DNA from: Apostichopus japonicus
Lineage: Eukaryota; Echinodermata; Holothuroidea; Aspidochirotida; Stichopodidae
DNA: 64,000 bases
Direction of reading: 5' to 3'
Assembly (NCBI RefSeq): GCF_037975245.1
Contig: NC_092580.1
Location: 16,380,001 to 16,444,000, forward strand
In this document: positions 60,929 through 64,000 of the stretch, piece by piece
Layout: the number at the start of each line of letters is the position of its first letter
Numbering within the stretch: position 1 is the first letter of the stretch
Made by a program: the position numbers and the translations under genes
Notes under the pieces: model-generated
What the model saw: the letters and a program-made list of their open reading frames with translations, nothing else
Databases searched by the model: none
Told to the model about the DNA's origin: nothing

Positions 60929-61168
60929 GCACAGTGGACTCTTAGTTCAGTGGTTAACGTCGGTGCCTTTCAATCATAAGGTCCCGAGTTTAAGTCACTC
61001 CAAGATTAATGTATGTCATCCAGTTACAGATTGATTACAACTGACAATTCATAATCATGGTAAAATATGAATTTAAGAGACTGACTTCGGTCAGCTTGCG
61101 GCTTTGATAAGCCAATGAAGCTTCTTCGCTAGTTCCTGCTTACAGGAGGATCTAAAATACATACATAA
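60929..61168 (+). mobile_element. tRNA-derived SINE, plus-strand copy
   Basis: The A-box TTAGTTCAGTGG is at 60942-60953, and the B-box-like AGTTTAAGTC is near 60988-60997, preceded by CAATCATAAGGTCCC. The body ends GCTTTGATAAGCCAATGAAG, then CTTCTTCGC, GTTCCTGCTT and GGATCTAAAATACATAC. GTGTGTTA sits at both edges (60921-60928 and 61169-61176) as a likely target duplication. The head departs from a real tRNA (no closed acceptor stem seen), so it is not called as a tRNA gene. Confidence 0.82.
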
Positions 61169-61176
61169 GTGTGTTA

Positions 61177-62540
61177 ATTTTGTAGTGTTAAGAGAACAAA
61201 TGCTCTTTTAAAGAAAAATCCATGCCGGTACAAGTTTTATTTAAATCTAGTGAGCCTTTTGCAATTCTGTATGTGTGGCAAAAGGCTCAGCACAACAATG
61301 GTGCACTCTGATGTTTTTAAATCTTGAACACTGTTACTTTAAATCCTTTATAGTACATGTGTCATTTTACAGTGCAGCACCATACTGTAACTTTACATGA
61401 GCTACATATTAACTCATAACATCCAATATGAACATGGATTTACATAGAACATTGCCATAGCTATCAATACGTCATCATATGTGTTTTATTAAACTTGATG
61501 ATGGACATTTATTATTATGTGGAAGTCAATGTTGTGGGTAAAACTGTGATTTATTAGAGATTAGAATACCCTTGTTTCAGTGCTGGCAGTGTGAGCTTTA
61601 TTCTTAATTAACCATATAGCCACCTTAGATAAATGCTCAGCGAAAGAAAAATGCGTATATACACTGCAAAGTCATGTTGAGGTAAAACATTTTCTTGACA
61701 ATTGTTTTAGTGCAATTAAAGACTACAAAAGCTGTAGACCATTGAAAATTGCTGCAGTTTTTAACTGAAAGGTACCGCATAGTAATGAAACAACCAAGAT
61801 GCCGAGATGTACAAGTTATTGCATGATGCAGGTGCTTGGAAAATAGGTTAACACGCAAGGACAGAACTACCCAAATTATATTTCTCTACATACCTTCTTA
61901 CTATTTTCAATGGATGTATCCAAAACTGGTACAGTATACATACTGTACTTGCAAAATATAAGTCAACATGGAAGCAGAAATTAGAAATAGGTAACCTCTC
62001 TAAAAAGATCCAACCCTCTCCCTCTTTTCCTACCCCCACCCACTCCCACTCCCTTCCCCCTGCCCCTGCCACTGGACAGCCGCAGTAAATTTGTTAACAT
62101 CATACAAGTTGTAATGATATGTTCATTTAAAGGCCGCATTTTAATTTCTAAGGTAACTTAAAATGTTGTTATACGTGCTGTATGCTTCTGTAGAAGGCAC
62201 TGTTACGTGTCGTTACATCCCAGCAGTACAGATCAAGCAGTAACAAACTGTTTCGAGGAACCATGAACAATAATATTTTAATAGAAACATGATAAAGATT
62301 CCGTTTCGTTATCCATTCTGCAAACAAATACAATTAGAAACGTAGATCATCAATTTGCCGCAAGTGATAAGCCGGAAGTGGCTTCTATGTATCAATTTCT
62401 ATGCTTGCAATAGTTTATCAAGTTTTGATCATAAATGTAATCTCATAAAATCTGAGTTTATGATCTAGGGCAAATTTTAAAAATGCTATCTATGATAAGC
62501 ACTGATGATTCTGAAGAGCTGTCTAGTGGTCTGAGACGAA
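61177..62540. other. Intergenic, nothing recognised
   Basis: AT-rich DNA with a C-rich CTCCCTCTTTTCC...CCCCTGCC tract at about 62,015-62,070. No gene signal. Confidence 0.4.
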
Positions 62541-62928
62541 GTTCTTGTCCAAAGTCCAACCGAAGCTAGCTGTGTCTGTGGAATGATTTAAGCATGCAGT
62601 TCTACTAAAATATACTTATGAAAAAATACTTAGTCATTACACAAACGTGTATATTAATTTGGTAGAAAAACAAGTTTATGTTGGGACATCTTTGAAGGCA
62701 ATTATACAGGTGATTTGTCTGATTCTTAAATATAGTTCTTGTCCAAAGTCCAACCGAAGCTAGCTGTGTCTGTGGAATGATTTAAGCATGCAGTTCTACT
62801 AAAATATACTTATGAAAAAATACTTAGTCATTACACAAACGTGTATATTAATTTGGTAGAAAAAACAAGTTTATGTTGGGACATCTTTGAAGGCAATTAT
62901 ACAACTGATTTGTCTGATTCTTAAATAT
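62541..62928. repeat. 194-bp tandem duplication, two copies
   Basis: GTTCTTGTCCAAAGTCCAAC starts at 62541 and at 62735. The copies are almost identical: one extra A in an A-run, and CAGGTG against CAACTG near the end. Confidence 0.95.
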
Positions 62929-64000
62929 ATTCTAAAATTTCTAGCCCAATATTTCTGAAATTTTTTAGACGAATAGATTCTAAAATATATATATAATAAT
63001 CTACGGCACTTACTATAAAATATGACTTAAAAGTAGCTAAATACTGTAGATGCGCAAGTTGACCTGCAAGCTGTCAGTTGTGGCTGTACTTTTGTCAACC
63101 CTACACCTTTTAATCACTATTACTGTAGCTGACTGATCTAGGCACTTTGGGTGGTCGACAGAATGAACTTATGAGTCTCACAGAAGTCACAGACTATCAA
63201 TTCAGCTGCTCAAAGCTACACCCATGCTTCCCAACCTTTTCTCTCAGATTCCCCACCTGGGTGAATTTCTCCCCTCCTAAATATTTCTACAAAATCAAAC
63301 AATATATTTTTTAAGTCACTTTCTTTCACATGTATACTGTAACAGCGAACGTTACGATTCAAACAATGTTCATGGTATCTCTTACGATTCACTCTACAAC
63401 ACACAACATAAGTTGTTCATCGTTATCTGTTATCATTGAATATGGGATATTAACGGAAGGCTACAACTGTTCAGTTCAATGATTAATGGGAACCTTGAAC
63501 TTGATGCTCTTGAACAAGGGTCGATACCAGGATTTAGCTTGGTTAATTTGAGACATAAATAGCAGTGATGTGTACTGTTATGTCCCAGGCTACCACGTTC
63601 CTTGATTACAATATTTGTTACAGCGCTGAATGTGCACTCAACTAGCTTGGAAGCAGGCCATTCCCCCTCCCCCCTCCACCCCATCCTGCTACCCCTTTCT
63701 TCTCAATTCACCCCAAGACTTTTCAATTCCCCTCTGGTGGTCCACATGGATCCATGTTGAGAAGTATTGAGCTACACTTAATTCAGAAAGACAAGGCTTC
63801 CATGGCCTCAAATTTTATGTGAATTACAGTGTTGTACAATGTTTGTTAAGGAAAAAATATCTGATATAAAAGCCATTGTTAATGTTTTAGTTTGTTGCTT
63901 GTTTGAAGGTAAAGGGACAATTTGTGGTTTTTAGTGCAATTTTTAGAACATTGGAAGTTATTTTGCACATTCCTAGCCTACTGTAGCTTGAGGAGCTGGC
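62929..64000. other. Intergenic to window end, nothing recognised
   Basis: AT-rich DNA with a C-rich patch at 63,661-63,710 (CCCCCTCCCCCCTCCACCCC). No exon with junctions was seen. Confidence 0.4.

Noticed and set aside
60929-61005. Functional tRNA gene
   Set aside because: A- and B-box-like words are present, but no full cloverleaf or acceptor stem could be drawn, and a second dispersed copy with the same tail shows it is a SINE head.

Overview
The window looks like nuclear DNA of a marine invertebrate deuterostome, most likely an echinoderm; a sea cucumber is my guess, not something the sequence proves. The reasons are: a gene split into many small exons with GT/AG junctions, AT-rich introns and intergenic DNA full of tandem repeats and short transposons, a tRNA-derived SINE, and a sulfonylurea-receptor (SUR, ABCC8/9-class) transporter gene together with a decayed relative. 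Nothing prokaryotic was seen.

Layout. 1-3 kb: two minisatellite arrays (units of about 43 and 62 bp). 3450-4961: an intronless gene for a 503-residue type I membrane protein with three Ig-like domains and a tyrosine-rich tail. 5-12 kb: intergenic DNA with small tandem duplications and a 46-bp-arm foldback element. 12.1-16.6 kb, minus strand: a broken SUR-like paralogue, with five recognisable exons carrying frameshifts and stops. 17.5-18.3 kb: eight exact copies of a 15-bp E-box-containing motif. 21.4-26.7 kb: a degenerate TCGATTTAAAT cluster, a hAT-like element with 8-bp target duplications, and a 2357-bp direct tandem duplication that copied the right part of that element. 27.7-28.27 kb: a TGGA-rich minisatellite.

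28,360-52,935, plus strand: a complete SUR/ABCC9-like ABC transporter. I could join 31 coding exons. Every exon phase agrees with the next and the joined frame is open for 1581 codons, which is the usual SUR length. The layout is TMD0, L0, TMD1, NBD1, TMD2, NBD2. NBD1 has Asp where the catalytic Glu would be, and NBD2 has the normal Asp-Glu, as in the family. Its introns carry a triplicated splice-donor segment, a 22-bp minisatellite, a pyrimidine tract and a SINE.

53-64 kb: the 3' UTR and gene-poor DNA with a 678-bp Mutator-like element, a second SINE copy and a 194-bp tandem duplication.

The live SUR gene and the broken one are head to head, with first coding exons about 11.7 kb apart. The E-box array and the transposon-rich tract lie between them, so this interval is the natural place to look for the live gene's missing promoter and 5' non-coding exon. 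I found no Kir6 channel partner in the window.
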